DNA of 64,000 nt. Source: Lumbricus rubellus (Eukaryota > Annelida > Clitellata > Crassiclitellata > Lumbricidae). The notes under the pieces were generated by a model. It searched no databases. It was not told where the DNA came from and saw nothing but the letters and a program-made list of their open reading frames with translations. How positions within the stretch are numbered: position 1 is the first letter of the stretch; every line of letters starts with the position of its first letter. The DNA is taken from assembly GCA_945859605.1 (NCBI GenBank), contig OX243814.1:38483630-38547629 (forward strand). The letters are read 5' to 3'. The position numbers were made by a program, and so were the translations under genes. Positions 10,655 through 20,874 of the stretch are shown piece by piece.

Positions 10655-11484
10655 ACTATAAGATCTTTGATTTTAATGTAGCCTACACACAAATTAAGAC
10701 ACAATGAAACCAAAGAATGAGAATCATCAGTGTTCATTTCCATCTAACCGGAAAAAGGACATACATGTAAGTCCCGCTTATTTAACCTAAACCTGAACCT
10801 AAGCAACACGTCGGTCCCGCTACTATAACTAAGCCGTAAACTCTACGCTTAAGGGATGTCAATTTTAATATACTTGCACCCCTGCTGATTTGTATTTACA
10901 GTACCGGTAAGTCCTGTTTGCCTACTGCTTTGCAATATGGTCAATTAACAAAATCACGAAATTGTTTTGAAAATATGTGTACAGCGCCTTATGGGTATAT
11001 CACAACGGTACTGATTTGCCTGTAATATTTACAGCCCATTTGATGCACTTTCTGTGTATCTATAAAATTATACAGTGCCCCTCACAATATTTATATATAA
11101 TTAATTCTACTTGGAGGATACATTAATTTTGCACGTTTTACCTACAAGCCCTGAGCACCAACAAACCGTACCTTCAATCACTACCAACACCTTCAATCAC
11201 AAAACGGAATTGGTTTTTCTGCTGAGCAACGATGATGCAGAACAATTATGAGTTGAAGTGCATTCAGTGCCTCTCCCCAAGGAATAGGATCAACTACCAC
11301 AAGGATTTTATAGCTCAATTTATTGCCCCTCCTTCATAAAGCATCTACCGTGTATTTCTTATTTGCTTTCAACCACTTGGGTGTCAGAAGCAGGTATCAC
11401 TGTAAAAATGTCTGTTTCTTTTTACAGATTCCAGTTATTGAAGAGAATGCAGTGAACGCATACTGGATTTATTCCATCCACCTA
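10655..11484. other. no gene recognised
   Basis: Unique-looking AT-rich DNA. No open frame with family features; no repeat with clear ends. Confidence 0.5.
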
Positions 11485-12062
11485 CCATCTCAGGTCATGG
11501 CCTCATCGTCGCATCCATCCCGTCCCTCTTCAAAGCTCTGTCCTACTTCATTAAACAGGTCCGTGATTGGCGGAGTCTTGATCGGGCAGCCTTAAAGTTT
11601 ACGCTTCTCGATATCCCAGTCATCGCTGATCCATCGACCCTAGAGGACCTGCCAGTTGCCGACATCTTCGTGGTCTATGAATCCACCATGACAGACCTCA
11701 TCAACCGATTTCTTCCCACTCGCCAGGCAAAAGTCCAGCGCCGCCCACTCTCCCCATGGTTTGACGTGGAGTGCCGGTCTCTGCGGTGTGAGGTTCGTCG
11801 TTTAGAGAAGTCTCGAACTCCTATGGATCGTACTGCCTGGATCAAATCCGTCCGTAACATGCAGAGGCGCTATCGAGGGAAGGAACGGGACCACTGGGAA
11901 GCCAGAATCGCTGCAAACACTGACCAACCGAAGCTTTTATGGGCGACTTTCAACGCTCTCCTTGGCCGTGGACAAGGTGACCATTCTACGGACGCTCCAT
12001 CTTTTACTGCGGATGACTACCTAACTTCATTCACTACCAATGTGCACAACATCCAGAAAGAC
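11485..12062 (+). pseudogene. LINE fragment: endonuclease C-terminus and linker
   Basis: An open plus frame without start: SGHGLIVASIPSLFKALSYF (about 11487-11546), then VRDWRSLDRAALKFTLLDIP, continuing to NMQRRYRGKERDHWEARI and PKLLWATFNALLGRG (about 11930-11980). The layout matches the end of an APE-type LINE endonuclease (its SDH motif here SGH) and the linker before the reverse transcriptase of Jockey/CR1-superfamily elements. No RT follows; the frame loses similarity near 12062. A truncated dead copy. Confidence 0.75.
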
Positions 12063-12528
12063 ACCGTTTGCAAGGCAACTGTAAGGATTTACACAAGCTT
12101 GTCCTTTACAACAAATCCATTATCTGCTATAATGGAGTCCCTGAATAACATAAACTGGGCAGTGGGCAAGCCAATGTTCTACTATTTTTTGGGTCGCTTG
12201 TAGATCCACTGTGTACAGGTGATACAAATGACTCAAGACCTGATGGTGTCGCACTGAAAAATACCTTTTAACATACTACGATTCTTAGACGTTAAAAATG
12301 TTGCTTGTTGGGCTAAGGGGAGCTTTGATTTCTTACAGCACATTCAGTTCCATCTAATACAATACATGTCTTTAGGAATTTTCCCCAGAAATCAGAAGGC
12401 ATAAAAATTCACCAAATCACGTTAGGGCCACACTTTCAGCTTCCTCCACTCAAGTGACATGAAGCAAATCCTAGTACAAAACACATCCACTTGACTTTCA
12501 CATGCACGCACACACACACACACACACA
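12063..12528. other. non-coding, with a (CA)n tract
   Basis: No gene recognised. A CA dinucleotide tract occupies about 12503-12528. Confidence 0.5.
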
Positions 12529-12822
12529 TCAAACATCAGACCCATGAAAAGTGAAGCAATGAGATGCTGGCCCTAAACTTGCAAGCACGAACTGAAATTT
12601 GGCATAGTTTTCCAGTCTTGTGTAAAAATTAACTGCCTTATCATTGTTACTAATTGACAAGACTGTACCTGATTGTTTTCCCAAAGTTTGGACAGATGCA
12701 TGAGTTGTCTGTATGGCTTCCTCCACTGTCTGAGTTTTTGCATCTGTTGGCTGTTTGCTTCTGGAAAGTGTAGACTCTGAAACTACTCCAACTGCCCAAC
12801 CAACAGTTAAATCATTATCCAT
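12529..12822 (-). pseudogene. ISL2EU/Harbinger-like transposase N-terminal exon
   Basis: A 97-codon minus frame with DKAVNFYTRLENYAKFQFVL near its end. The FYTxLxxxxxF pattern is known from the region before the DDE domain in ISL2EU (PIF/Harbinger-type) transposases that carry an N-terminal THAP finger, and a THAP exon lies upstream on the same strand at 13772-13949. The frame stops before any DDE domain, so this is a broken copy. A domesticated host gene is less likely. Confidence 0.55.
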
Positions 12823-12984
12823 ATTCAGATTGTTGATTTTACTCTCAGAAAATTCTTGTGATTGTTCCTCTTTTTATTGCACCGAGTCTTTAGTCGTGTT
12901 TGACACAAAGTCTTAGCAGAAGGTTGCGGAGTCCAAGTAGACCGACTCAGGGACCGCTGACTGTTGTCTCAACACTTTTTATAG

Positions 12985-13560
12985 TGATTTGTAACCTGCA
13001 AAATGACAGTAAAACATTTTCAAGTTTTTGCGGCAAACACCTAGGAATAATTATAATAAATAGCATCAAGTGTTATAATACTTTTAAATACTACATCATT
13101 GCCTAGTGATTTTTAACCTGAAAAAGACAGCCAAACATATATATAAAGCTGTTCATATCACCACACCTAGTAATAATGATAAATAATATTGACTTTTAAT
13201 TACTGTATTATTCTTTAGTGGTTTCTACTGAAATGACAGCAAAACAACTAAAAATGTTTAACCATTACACTTAGCAATATAACATAATGAAATTATTGCT
13301 TCCAACCTTGGTAGTTTTTACAAAATATTTAAAGACCAAGATTACAAGCACAGGAAATGTCTTGCAAACCATATCCCTAAGTATTATAATGTTATTGTTG
13401 CTTAGCGCCTTGTAACTGAAAAATGTCAGCAAAAAGCTTTTTTAAAATGTGTTACCACCGCACCTATTAGTAATGACAATAAATATCAAAATGTTTTATA
13501 GAAATTACTGTGCTACTGCTTTTACCATTGGTTGTTTTTAGAACATTAGATTTCAAAGCA
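12985..13560. repeat. degenerate tandem repeat, roughly 120-bp units
   Basis: Units starting near 12985, 13103, 13215 and 13400 share a pattern of CCTAGTGATTTTTAACCTG, a GACAGCAAAACA-type block, CACACCTAGTAATAATGATA and TAAATA. Divergence is high. It fills most of the gap between the two ISL2EU-like exons, so it may be their intron or an unrelated satellite. Confidence 0.5.
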
Positions 13561-13771
13561 TAGATTACAAGTACAGAGAATGTCTTGCAAATTACACCCG
13601 TGACCCGTTATGATTATTCTTAGGCTATTGTTGATGGTGGTGAACTAACGTGAACTAGCAAGCTGGCATATAGATCTGTCATACATCGTTACTTCAGCCT
13701 ATGAGTTAGTACTACCACACCTTTCATAAATGTAAACAGAGCACCGATAGTCATACTCCGAGATAACTTAC

Positions 13772-13949
13772 CGTAGCTCGTCATAGGCCTATCAGTGCAG
13801 TCCTCGTCCTTAAAATGAGACTCGCATACCAAACTCCGTGAAGTTGGATGCCATTTGTCACGTTTTAATGTTGAAATCCACTGCCATCTCAACGGAATAT
13901 CTTTCGGAAACTTGTGACCCCCTTTTCCTCTACATTTTGGCACGCATCA
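13772..13949 (-). CDS. THAP zinc-finger exon
   Basis: The minus frame reads CVPKCRGKGGHKFPKDIPLR, then WHPTSRSLVCESHF. This gives the C2CH pattern of a THAP domain (two Cys, then Cys-x2-His about 40 residues on) with its conserved FPKD, Trp and HF residues. It ends at a perfect donor, TACG|GTAAGT (13771). The frame is closed by TGA just upstream of the first Cys, so an upstream exon must supply the start. THAP fingers bind DNA; paired with 12529-12822 this points to an ISL2EU-type transposase relic. Confidence 0.7.
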
Positions 13950-14013
13950 ATACGCAGGCATTTCTTAATCTCCTTAATCTGCTAAAGTTTTGATCAGTAT
14001 TTGTAAATAAACA

Positions 14014-14615
14014 GGTGTCACGACAACTCGTCTAACGACAACTCGTCTACCGACAAGTGGTCTCCGGACAATTCGTCTAACGACAACTGGTCTACTGACA
14101 ACTATCCAGCGCTTGAGAAATGGAAGCTGGATGACAGTTTTTAGAGGTGAAGTGGAAGTTGGATTGATGAAAAAACGCAATAGAAATGGAATCTGGATAT
14201 TTTACAGGTGAAATAGAAGCTGGATTGACGAAAATAACGCATGATAAATAAAAGCTGGATGAAGATATTTTTAGATCTCACATAGAAGCTGGATTGATAA
14301 GAAAATCGCTTAGGTAACGGAAGCTGGATGATGGTATTTTTATATCTGAAATAGAAGCTGGATTGACTAAAATAACAGGCGAGACATAGAAGCTGGATGA
14401 AAGTGTTTTTAGATTTGAAGTAGAAATGGGTGCATGTTGAAATACATGAATGAAAATCATCAATCCAGCTTCCATTTAAGCTAAAAACCCATTTTCATAA
14501 ATCCAGCTTCTATTTCATCAATACTATTCGTCTGTAGACCAGTTGTCGTTAGACCAATTGTCCGGAGACGAGTTGTCGTTAGACGAGTTGTCGGTAGACC
14601 AGTTGTCGTGGAACC
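14014..14615. mobile_element. Mutator-like foldback element, copy 2 (reverse)
   Basis: 602 bp flanked by a perfect 9-bp duplication AAATAAACA (14005-14013, 14616-14624). It starts GGTGTCACGACAACTCG and ends GTTGTCGTGGAACC, the reverse orientation of copy 1. Same terminal 15-16-bp units and same internal GAAGCTGGAT array. Confidence 0.85.
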
Positions 14616-14879
14616 AAATAAACAACAGTAACCAAAGCACACGAGTTTGCCGGAAGTTCTTGTTTCAAGTTCAAAAACCTATATGGCAACGTGGCGCCCC
14701 TATTGGTTGACATTTCTCACAGAGTCCCCATTGCACAATGCCCATATAAATCAGCATAGAGTGGAACCAAAGATTTAGAAACATTATTATGTGTCCATTT
14801 CTATCTTTTGACTATATGGAGGTCTCAAAATACGATATAATTATCATAAGCTGAATGCTTTGTGTTGACTTGGGGGTGA

Positions 14880-15477
14880 ACGAACGGCCGAAGGACGATC
14901 GGCGAGGCGCGAAGCGCCGAGCAGGAAAATTTTTGAATTTCCACACTGCAATGGTAGCATTTTAGGCTGTCATTTTACGAAATTGCTCATCATTTCAGTG
15001 CTGACTTCAGTGGTTGAAGACTTAAAAAGCGTCTCCTCAAATAGTCATTTTATAATCCAAATTTCCATGATGTAAAATTTGATGTTTGAAATTCTAAAAC
15101 TATAATGATATAGCATTTTAGGCTGTCTTTTACTCAATCATTAAATTTTCAGTGTTGATGATTGTGATTCTGTGACTTCAGAAGCGTCTCCCACATTGTT
15201 TAAATATTTTCAGATTTCTCAATTCATCATCTTAAACTAATTTCTCATAATTTAACTGAAAACATTGCATGATTTAAGACTTCTATAAATGTCTCCTCCC
15301 TTTGTTTAATTTTTTAATTTTTTTACTGCTATGGTAGCATTCTTAGCTGCCATCTTAACTAAATTGATCATTACGTAGAAACAATGGACAACACTGCAGA
15401 AGTTTACGATGATATTTAATAAATATTTCTGAAATATTGGAGATGGATTTAAGCACCTCCTTCCCCCGTCAGAAACG
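14880..15477. repeat. dispersed repeat with internal ~170-bp tandem units
   Basis: Begins with the GGCGCGAAGCGCCGAG motif shared with 8490 and 50110. It then has loosely repeated units carrying TAGCATTTTAGGCTGTC (near 14955, 15112, 15333) followed by AAGCGTCTCC/AATGTCTCC (15030, 15187, 15290). No coding capacity. Confidence 0.5.
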
Positions 15478-15511
15478 TTGGAGAGCAAGGCCGTAGCCAG
15501 GATTTGATTTC

Positions 15512-15709
15512 TGTTAAGAAACGAAGCTGATGATCTTTATAGATAAGAGATTTAATATGATTAATAAAAGAAATGTCTCAGAACTCAAACGCCATTAGAC
15601 CTCCTTGCACGGAAGCTTAGTCAAGAACTAAAGAACAAGAACATCCGACTATACAACATCAGAGTCAATATAGTCGTTACTACTATAGCGCAACTAATAA
15701 AGTTCAACA
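15512..15709 (-). repeat. Copia 3' LTR
   Basis: 198 bp, TG...CA on the element's strand, identical to 19811-20008 throughout my comparison. Preceded on the element's strand by the purine tract AAGGAGGGG. Confidence 0.95.
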
Positions 15710-15718
15710 CCCCTCCTT
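15710..15718 (-). promoter_or_regulatory. Copia polypurine tract
   Basis: AAGGAGGGG on the minus strand immediately abuts the 3' LTR, the position expected for the plus-strand primer in reverse transcription. Confidence 0.8.
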
Positions 15719-15757
15719 AACGACTAATTTATCCTAATAACAAAATATACTGTTCTC

Positions 15758-18700
15758 TTAAGTTAGTCCAATTTCACAAGTAAACTTCCTAGTTTTAACT
15801 GCTTCTAGAGGTTTGGTTAAGAGATCAGCTATCATATGTTCACTAGGACAGTACTTAATGTCTAGTTCCTTATTTCTGTACATTTCTCGTACAAAATGAT
15901 ATTTAGTTCCGATATGCTTTGTTCTGTGACTGGCTTTCTCATTCTGCAACAGTTTTATACAACTTTGGTTATCCTCAAACAACACAGTAGGTTCAACTAT
16001 GTTTTGATTTAAATCATCCAATAGTCGTCTCAACCAGATTGATTCTTGAGCAGCTTCAGTCAAAGCAATATATTCGGCCTCAGTTGATGATAATGTTACC
16101 ATAGCTTGTTTCCTACTTGACCAAGATATCGGTGCTCCAAAATATTTGAAAACATACCCTGTATTTGATTTTCTGTCCTTGGCATCACCACCCCAATCTG
16201 CATCAACATAACCAATCAACTGTACTTTTGTTTCGTTGACATCTCCCAATTTGAGTTTCATATCTTTAGTGTGATTTAAGTAACGGTAGATTCTTTTTAC
16301 CTCAACCCAATCACTTTCTTTTGGATTGTTAACAGATCTTGAGAGTATTGATGTACCAACTGCAATATCAGGTCTAGTATTGGTTGCTAGGTAGTTTAGT
16401 GCTCCAATTGCACTTCTGTACATCTCCTTATTTTCTTTATCAATTTCGACTTCTTGTCTCTTTTGATACCCTGGGTCGACTGGAATATTTGATGGTCTGC
16501 AGTTTTCCAAGTTGTATTTCTTCAGTTTGTTTTCAATATAACTTGTTTGATGTAACAAGAAAATTCCTTGCTCATCCCTCTTGAAATGTATTCCGAGATA
16601 ATATTTCAAATCACCCAGATCTTTCATGATCAGAGTTTCATTCATACCTTCTTCAAATTCCTTTATCATTGAAACTTTTGTTGCTGCCACAATTAAGTCA
16701 TCCACATGAATTGAAATATAAATCCATCCATCATCGTACTGTTTTGAATATAGACATAGATCATTATCACTTCTCTTGAATCCATTAGTGATAAGTACTT
16801 CATTGAGCTTTTTGTTCCATTCATTCGCTCCTTGCTTGAGTCCATATAAATTCTTTTCCAGTTTACAGACAACTTCTGCAGCGCCTTTCTGATATCCATC
16901 AGGTTGTTTCATGTAGACTTCATGAGATAAATCTCCATTCAGGTAAGCTGTTTCCACATCATAGTGTTTTACCGTCATGCCTTTAAGTCCTGCTATAGTC
17001 AAGATAGTTCTCAATGTTGATGGTTTTGCCACAGGAGCAAAAACTTCATCATAATCTTCTCCAAATTTCTGAGAATATCCTTGTGCCACTAAACGTGCTT
17101 TATATCTTGTTATATTTCCTTTTTCATCCCTTTTGATTTTGTAAACCCATTTACTACCAATTGCTGTTTTGTTTTCAGGTAGTTCTGTTAAGATCCATGT
17201 TCCATTTTCATTAAGGGATTTCATTTCTTCATCCATTGCTTTCCGCCAGGATTGTTGCTGTTTACAAGATACTGCTTCCTTATAATTTCTTGGTTCTGAC
17301 TCAGCCGTTGTTACTTTATTAATTGTTTCAATTAACCTTTCAGGTTGTTTACCTTTGTTAACTCTTTCTGATCTCCTTACGTTTACCTGTGAGTCTGTAG
17401 TTTCTGTATCCTGTTGAATTATTACCTCCTCTGGTAATTTGTGTGTTGGAAATTGAACAATTTCATCATCAAAGTCTGAATTTGATGACTTCTCTTCAAC
17501 ATCAATGTCTGAATTACTCACTTCTGATAAATGTGGATCAGTCTCAAGAAATATCACATCTCTACTAATGTACACTTTGTCCGTGTTCACATCTAGTAGT
17601 CTGTAACCTTTTGTACCTTTTTCATAACCTACAAAAGTTAATTTCTTGGCTTTGTCATCCAATTTCTGTCTTTTTTCTGCTGGAATTGCTACGTAAGCTT
17701 TTGATCCGAATTTCTTTATGTAGCTTAGATTTGGTTTCCTTTTGTTCCATCTTTCAAAAGGAGTGCCTTCAATACCTTCAACTGGTAATCTGTTCTGTAA
17801 ATGATTCGCTGTCATAATGGTTTCGCCCCAATATTTTAGCGGTAGATCTGCATCCTTTAACATGCATCTTGTCATATCAGTAAGATATCTGTTTTTTCTT
17901 TCAGCACAGCCATTCTGTTGAGGTGTATAGGGGGTTGTGAATTCAGCTTGAATTCCTTCACTCTTCATGAATTTCTGTAACCTTTCAGCTGTATATTCCC
18001 CTCCTCTATCTGAACGAATTCTTTTCGGCGTTTTACCGAATTTTGTCTGTACATGCTTGACATACTCTTGAATTTTGTCAGGTACTTCAGATTTATTTGC
18101 CAATAAATACACTTCTGTATATTTACTGTGATCATCAATCATCGTCATGAAATATCTTTTCCCACCTGGTGTTGTTGTCTGCATTGGTCCACAGACATCT
18201 GTATGTATTAAGTCTAGAATCTCATCTGACTTGGAATCTGACTTCTTTGGAATAGACTTTCTTGTCATCTTTGCTTCAATACAACATTCACATACACCTG
18301 AGAATTTACACGGCTTGATGACGATCCCTGATACTTTATTCTGATTCACCATGTTCTGTATAGCTTTTGAATCTCTGTGTCCCATTCTGTTGTGCCAAAC
18401 GTGTATGCAACCTGTGCAACTTTGTGCAACCTGTGCAATATGTGTTTGTTTTACTTTATTGGTTTGTTCAGAGACTCTCACTTCAAACAAATCATTTTTG
18501 TCATCTGCAATTGCTATTGTTTCTCCATCCTTTAGTATGATGCATCTGTTTTCTTTGAAAACCACTTCACAACCTTTATTGACAAGTTTCTTTACTGATA
18601 GTAAATTTCCTTTCAATTGTGGAACGTACAAGACTTCACACAATTTTGCAACATGTATCTCTCCATTTTCCTTTATGAAATTAATCATTACCTCACCATT

Positions 18701-19636
18701 TCCTGCAGTTTGAATCTTCCGACCATCAGCGAGAAAAACTTCACTTTTATACTGTCTGTTAATGTTCAAGAAGAAATTTCTGTTACTACACATGTGTGTT
18801 GTTGCACCTGAGTCAACATGCCAAATACAAAAGATGTCTTTTTCGTATGCTTTAAGACATGTATGTGCTACTTTTTCTGGAGGTTTTTCTTCAATGAAAT
18901 TTTCTTTCAATGTTTTTGCCACATGGTCTGTGTTTCTTTCTTTCCACTGGATGTACTTCCTGCAATCTCTTTTTATATGGTTAGGCTTTTTACAGAAAAA
19001 ACATGTGCGAGATTCTTTAGGATGTGTTACTGGTTTTGTTGCTTTTAAAGCCTTTAATTCTTGTCCTTTATGTGTTGCGAAATTACTTGTCCTTCTTGCA
19101 GACTCTTCAAGCAATTTTTCTTTGACTAATTCCACAGTCAAATCATCTTCAGGTCTGCTTTCTAATGCTGTAATCAGTGTCCCATAACTTTCTGGAAGAC
19201 TACTGAGAAAGAAAGCGACTGTTAAATGCTCTGCCAACGTTTCACCCAACGAAGTTAGCTGGTCGATTAAATTCTCCATTTCTGCAAGATGGTTTTGCAT
19301 ATCGCCATGCTCTGTTAACTTTAATGCACACAGTTTCCTTAATAAATTTACTTTACTGGACAGTGTTGCCTTTTGGTGATACTTTTTCAGTTCTTCCCAT
19401 GAACCTTTTGCCGTAGTTTGCTTTCTTATTAGATGAAGTTGATTATCTTCAACTAACAAGCCTATCGTGGCTCGTGCTTTACCATCTTTACTTTGCCACG
19501 CTTCCGTAATAGGATTAGGAGTTTCTTTAATGACCGTGTCCCACAAATCCTCTTTAATCAACAGGAGTTCAACTTTAAACTTCCACGTTTGATAGTTCTG
19601 ATTATTCAACTTTGCGATTTTACCTTTATCCGTCAT
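15758..19636 (-). CDS. Copia gag-pol polyprotein
   Basis: An intact frame of about 1292 codons from the ATG at 19636 (MTDKGKIAKLNN; the frame stays open upstream but this ATG suits a Copia Gag start). Domains in order: Gag with zinc knuckle CFFCKKPNHIKRDC (about residue 210); protease WHVDSGATTHMCSN; integrase HHCC finger (HNRMGHRD ... CECC) and DDE core (HTDVCGPM, RSDRGGEY with the distal Glu in NGCAERKNR); reverse transcriptase (AYLNGDL, YGLKQ, HVDDLIVA as the catalytic box); RNase H (DADWGGD, SSTEAEYIAL, FEDNQSCIKLL). The order protease-integrase-RT-RNase H is Copia-specific. Proteins act in cytoplasmic virus-like particles; no env. No inactivating change was seen. Confidence 0.97.
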   Translation of the reverse strand: MTDKGKIAKLNNQNYQTWKFKVELLLIKEDLWDTVIKETPNPITEAWQSKDGKARATIGLLVEDNQLHLIRKQTTAKGSWEELKKYHQKATLSSKVNLLRKLCALKLTEHGDMQNHLAEMENLIDQLTSLGETLAEHLTVAFFLSSLPESYGTLITALESRPEDDLTVELVKEKLLEESARRTSNFATHKGQELKALKATKPVTHPKESRTCFFCKKPNHIKRDCRKYIQWKERNTDHVAKTLKENFIEEKPPEKVAHTCLKAYEKDIFCIWHVDSGATTHMCSNRNFFLNINRQYKSEVFLADGRKIQTAGNGEVMINFIKENGEIHVAKLCEVLYVPQLKGNLLSVKKLVNKGCEVVFKENRCIILKDGETIAIADDKNDLFEVRVSEQTNKVKQTHIAQVAQSCTGCIHVWHNRMGHRDSKAIQNMVNQNKVSGIVIKPCKFSGVCECCIEAKMTRKSIPKKSDSKSDEILDLIHTDVCGPMQTTTPGGKRYFMTMIDDHSKYTEVYLLANKSEVPDKIQEYVKHVQTKFGKTPKRIRSDRGGEYTAERLQKFMKSEGIQAEFTTPYTPQQNGCAERKNRYLTDMTRCMLKDADLPLKYWGETIMTANHLQNRLPVEGIEGTPFERWNKRKPNLSYIKKFGSKAYVAIPAEKRQKLDDKAKKLTFVGYEKGTKGYRLLDVNTDKVYISRDVIFLETDPHLSEVSNSDIDVEEKSSNSDFDDEIVQFPTHKLPEEVIIQQDTETTDSQVNVRRSERVNKGKQPERLIETINKVTTAESEPRNYKEAVSCKQQQSWRKAMDEEMKSLNENGTWILTELPENKTAIGSKWVYKIKRDEKGNITRYKARLVAQGYSQKFGEDYDEVFAPVAKPSTLRTILTIAGLKGMTVKHYDVETAYLNGDLSHEVYMKQPDGYQKGAAEVVCKLEKNLYGLKQGANEWNKKLNEVLITNGFKRSDNDLCLYSKQYDDGWIYISIHVDDLIVAATKVSMIKEFEEGMNETLIMKDLGDLKYYLGIHFKRDEQGIFLLHQTSYIENKLKKYNLENCRPSNIPVDPGYQKRQEVEIDKENKEMYRSAIGALNYLATNTRPDIAVGTSILSRSVNNPKESDWVEVKRIYRYLNHTKDMKLKLGDVNETKVQLIGYVDADWGGDAKDRKSNTGYVFKYFGAPISWSSRKQAMVTLSSTEAEYIALTEAAQESIWLRRLLDDLNQNIVEPTVLFEDNQSCIKLLQNEKASHRTKHIGTKYHFVREMYRNKELDIKYCPSEHMIADLLTKPLEAVKTRKFTCEIGLT

Positions 19637-19796
19637 CTTTATTCTTTCGGAGAAAAGAAATAAACAACTGACTCTTGCATTTCTGTCACGACGAAGAGAA
19701 CAGTCACATGTCACGCTTTACCGCGTAGTTGACCGGATTTTCCTTATTAAAGTATCGCATCTTAAACTCTTATACTTTTCGAGATCATCTTGTGCA

Positions 19797-19810
19797 CTGG
19801 GCCCATAACC
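19797..19810 (-). promoter_or_regulatory. Copia primer-binding site (half initiator tRNA-Met)
   Basis: The 14 bp next to the 5' LTR read CTGGGCCCATAACC on the plus strand. This equals the anticodon stem-loop stretch of eukaryotic initiator tRNA-Met, ending where the 39-nt 5' half-tRNA primer of Drosophila copia ends. The retroelement RNA would pair with this internal tRNA segment rather than with the tRNA 3' end. Confidence 0.85.
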
Positions 19811-20008
19811 TGTTAAGAAACGAAGCTGATGATCTTTATAGATAAGAGATTTAATATGATTAATAAAAGAAATGTCTCAGAACTCAAACGCCATTAGACC
19901 TCCTTGCACGGAAGCTTAGTCAAGAACTAAAGAACAAGAACATCCGACTATACAACATCAGAGTCAATATAGTCGTTACTACTATAGCGCAACTAATAAA
20001 GTTCAACA
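19811..20008 (-). repeat. Copia 5' LTR
   Basis: 198 bp, identical by eye to the 3' LTR at 15512-15709. Followed on the element's strand by the primer-binding site. Confidence 0.95.
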
Positions 20009-20031
20009 ATTTCGGGGGTGTTTCTTCGGCG

Positions 20032-20375
20032 GAGAAATTCTGACGACTTTATTTCTGAAAACACATTTTTTTGTCGTCAAAATGTCTGAGGACACCTTTG
20101 TTTAGTCGTCAAAATTTCTGAAGACACTTTATTTTAGTCGTCACATTTTTTGAAGACACCTTTTTTAGGTGTAAAACATTCTAAAGACACCTTTTTTTAG
20201 TTGTCAAAATTTCTAAAGACCCTTTTTTAGTTGTCAAAATTGCCGAAGATATCTTTTTAGTTGCCAAAATTTCTGAAGACATCTTTTTCAGTTGGCAAAA
20301 TTTCTGAAGACACCTTTTTTTAGTAGTCAAACTTTCTGAAGACACCTTTTTTAATAGTCAAAATTTCAGAAGACC
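20032..20375. repeat. minisatellite, about 33-bp unit
   Basis: About ten copies of a unit of the form AGTCGTCAAAATTTCTGAAG followed by ACACCTTTTTT. It lies inside the hAT-like element hosting Copia. Related wording (AAAATTTCTGACGACTT) appears at 31017-31110, inside another hAT-like element. Confidence 0.8.
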
Positions 20376-20874
20376 ATCGAAAACTGCTTAAATTCTTAGT
20401 AGCCTATCTTTCGCTTAATTTCATGTTTTTTTCATTATGTGTTAGTGAATAATATTCTATTAAATTTTACATTTTCCATTTCGGATGGTCTTTTCATGGT
20501 TTTATTTCATGGTTTTTACATCACGTGCTAGTAAATGCATTATATTATTTTTACATTTTCCATTTGGGGGGTGTTCAAACACCCAAAACACCCCCTAACT
20601 ACGGCCTTGTTGGAGACGACCGTCCCCGATGTTCCTCTGTGTCTACGCCCACGGTGTAGACATACATTACCACAGAAGCAAGACTGTAAGAATAAAAAGG
20701 GTAATTGAGAGACCTAGCTAAATTAATCCTATGTGCATATAATTATTATGATAATTTCTGGCATATTGGACTGCAAAAGACCTAGTATTTTGCATTTGAA
20801 AAGACAAAAACATTCAAACCAGACACGAAAAAGGCCTTAAGAAAGAAAGTCAAGACTGAAGAGTCACTTTTATA

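Larger units (their letters stand above)
15512..20008 (-). mobile_element. complete Ty1/Copia LTR retrotransposon
   Basis: A 4497-bp element on the minus strand with two 198-bp LTRs, identical by eye, beginning TG and ending CA, and a perfect 5-bp target duplication ATTTC (15507-15511, 20009-20013). One uninterrupted gag-pol frame of over 1290 codons runs through it, with a recognisable primer-binding site and polypurine tract. Identical LTRs and an intact frame indicate a very recent, possibly still mobile, insertion. Confidence 0.97.
15486..20609. mobile_element. hAT-like element interrupted by Copia
   Basis: The outer sequence starts CAAGGCCGTAGCCAGG (15486) and ends CCTAACTACGGCCTTG (20609), an inverted pair, flanked by TTGGAGAG / TTGGAGAC (7 of 8 identical). 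Removing the Copia element leaves about 620 bp, without coding capacity but with a minisatellite (20032-20375). The host element is older than Copia. Confidence 0.65.

Noticed and set aside
18351..19187. Plus frames of 120-141 codons within Copia
   Set aside because: Antisense shadows of the intact gag-pol frame.
20032..20375. CRISPR-like array of regular repeats
   Set aside because: Repeats are degenerate and directly abutting without unique spacers, in an animal genome; it is a minisatellite inside a transposon. The same applies to 50800-51415.
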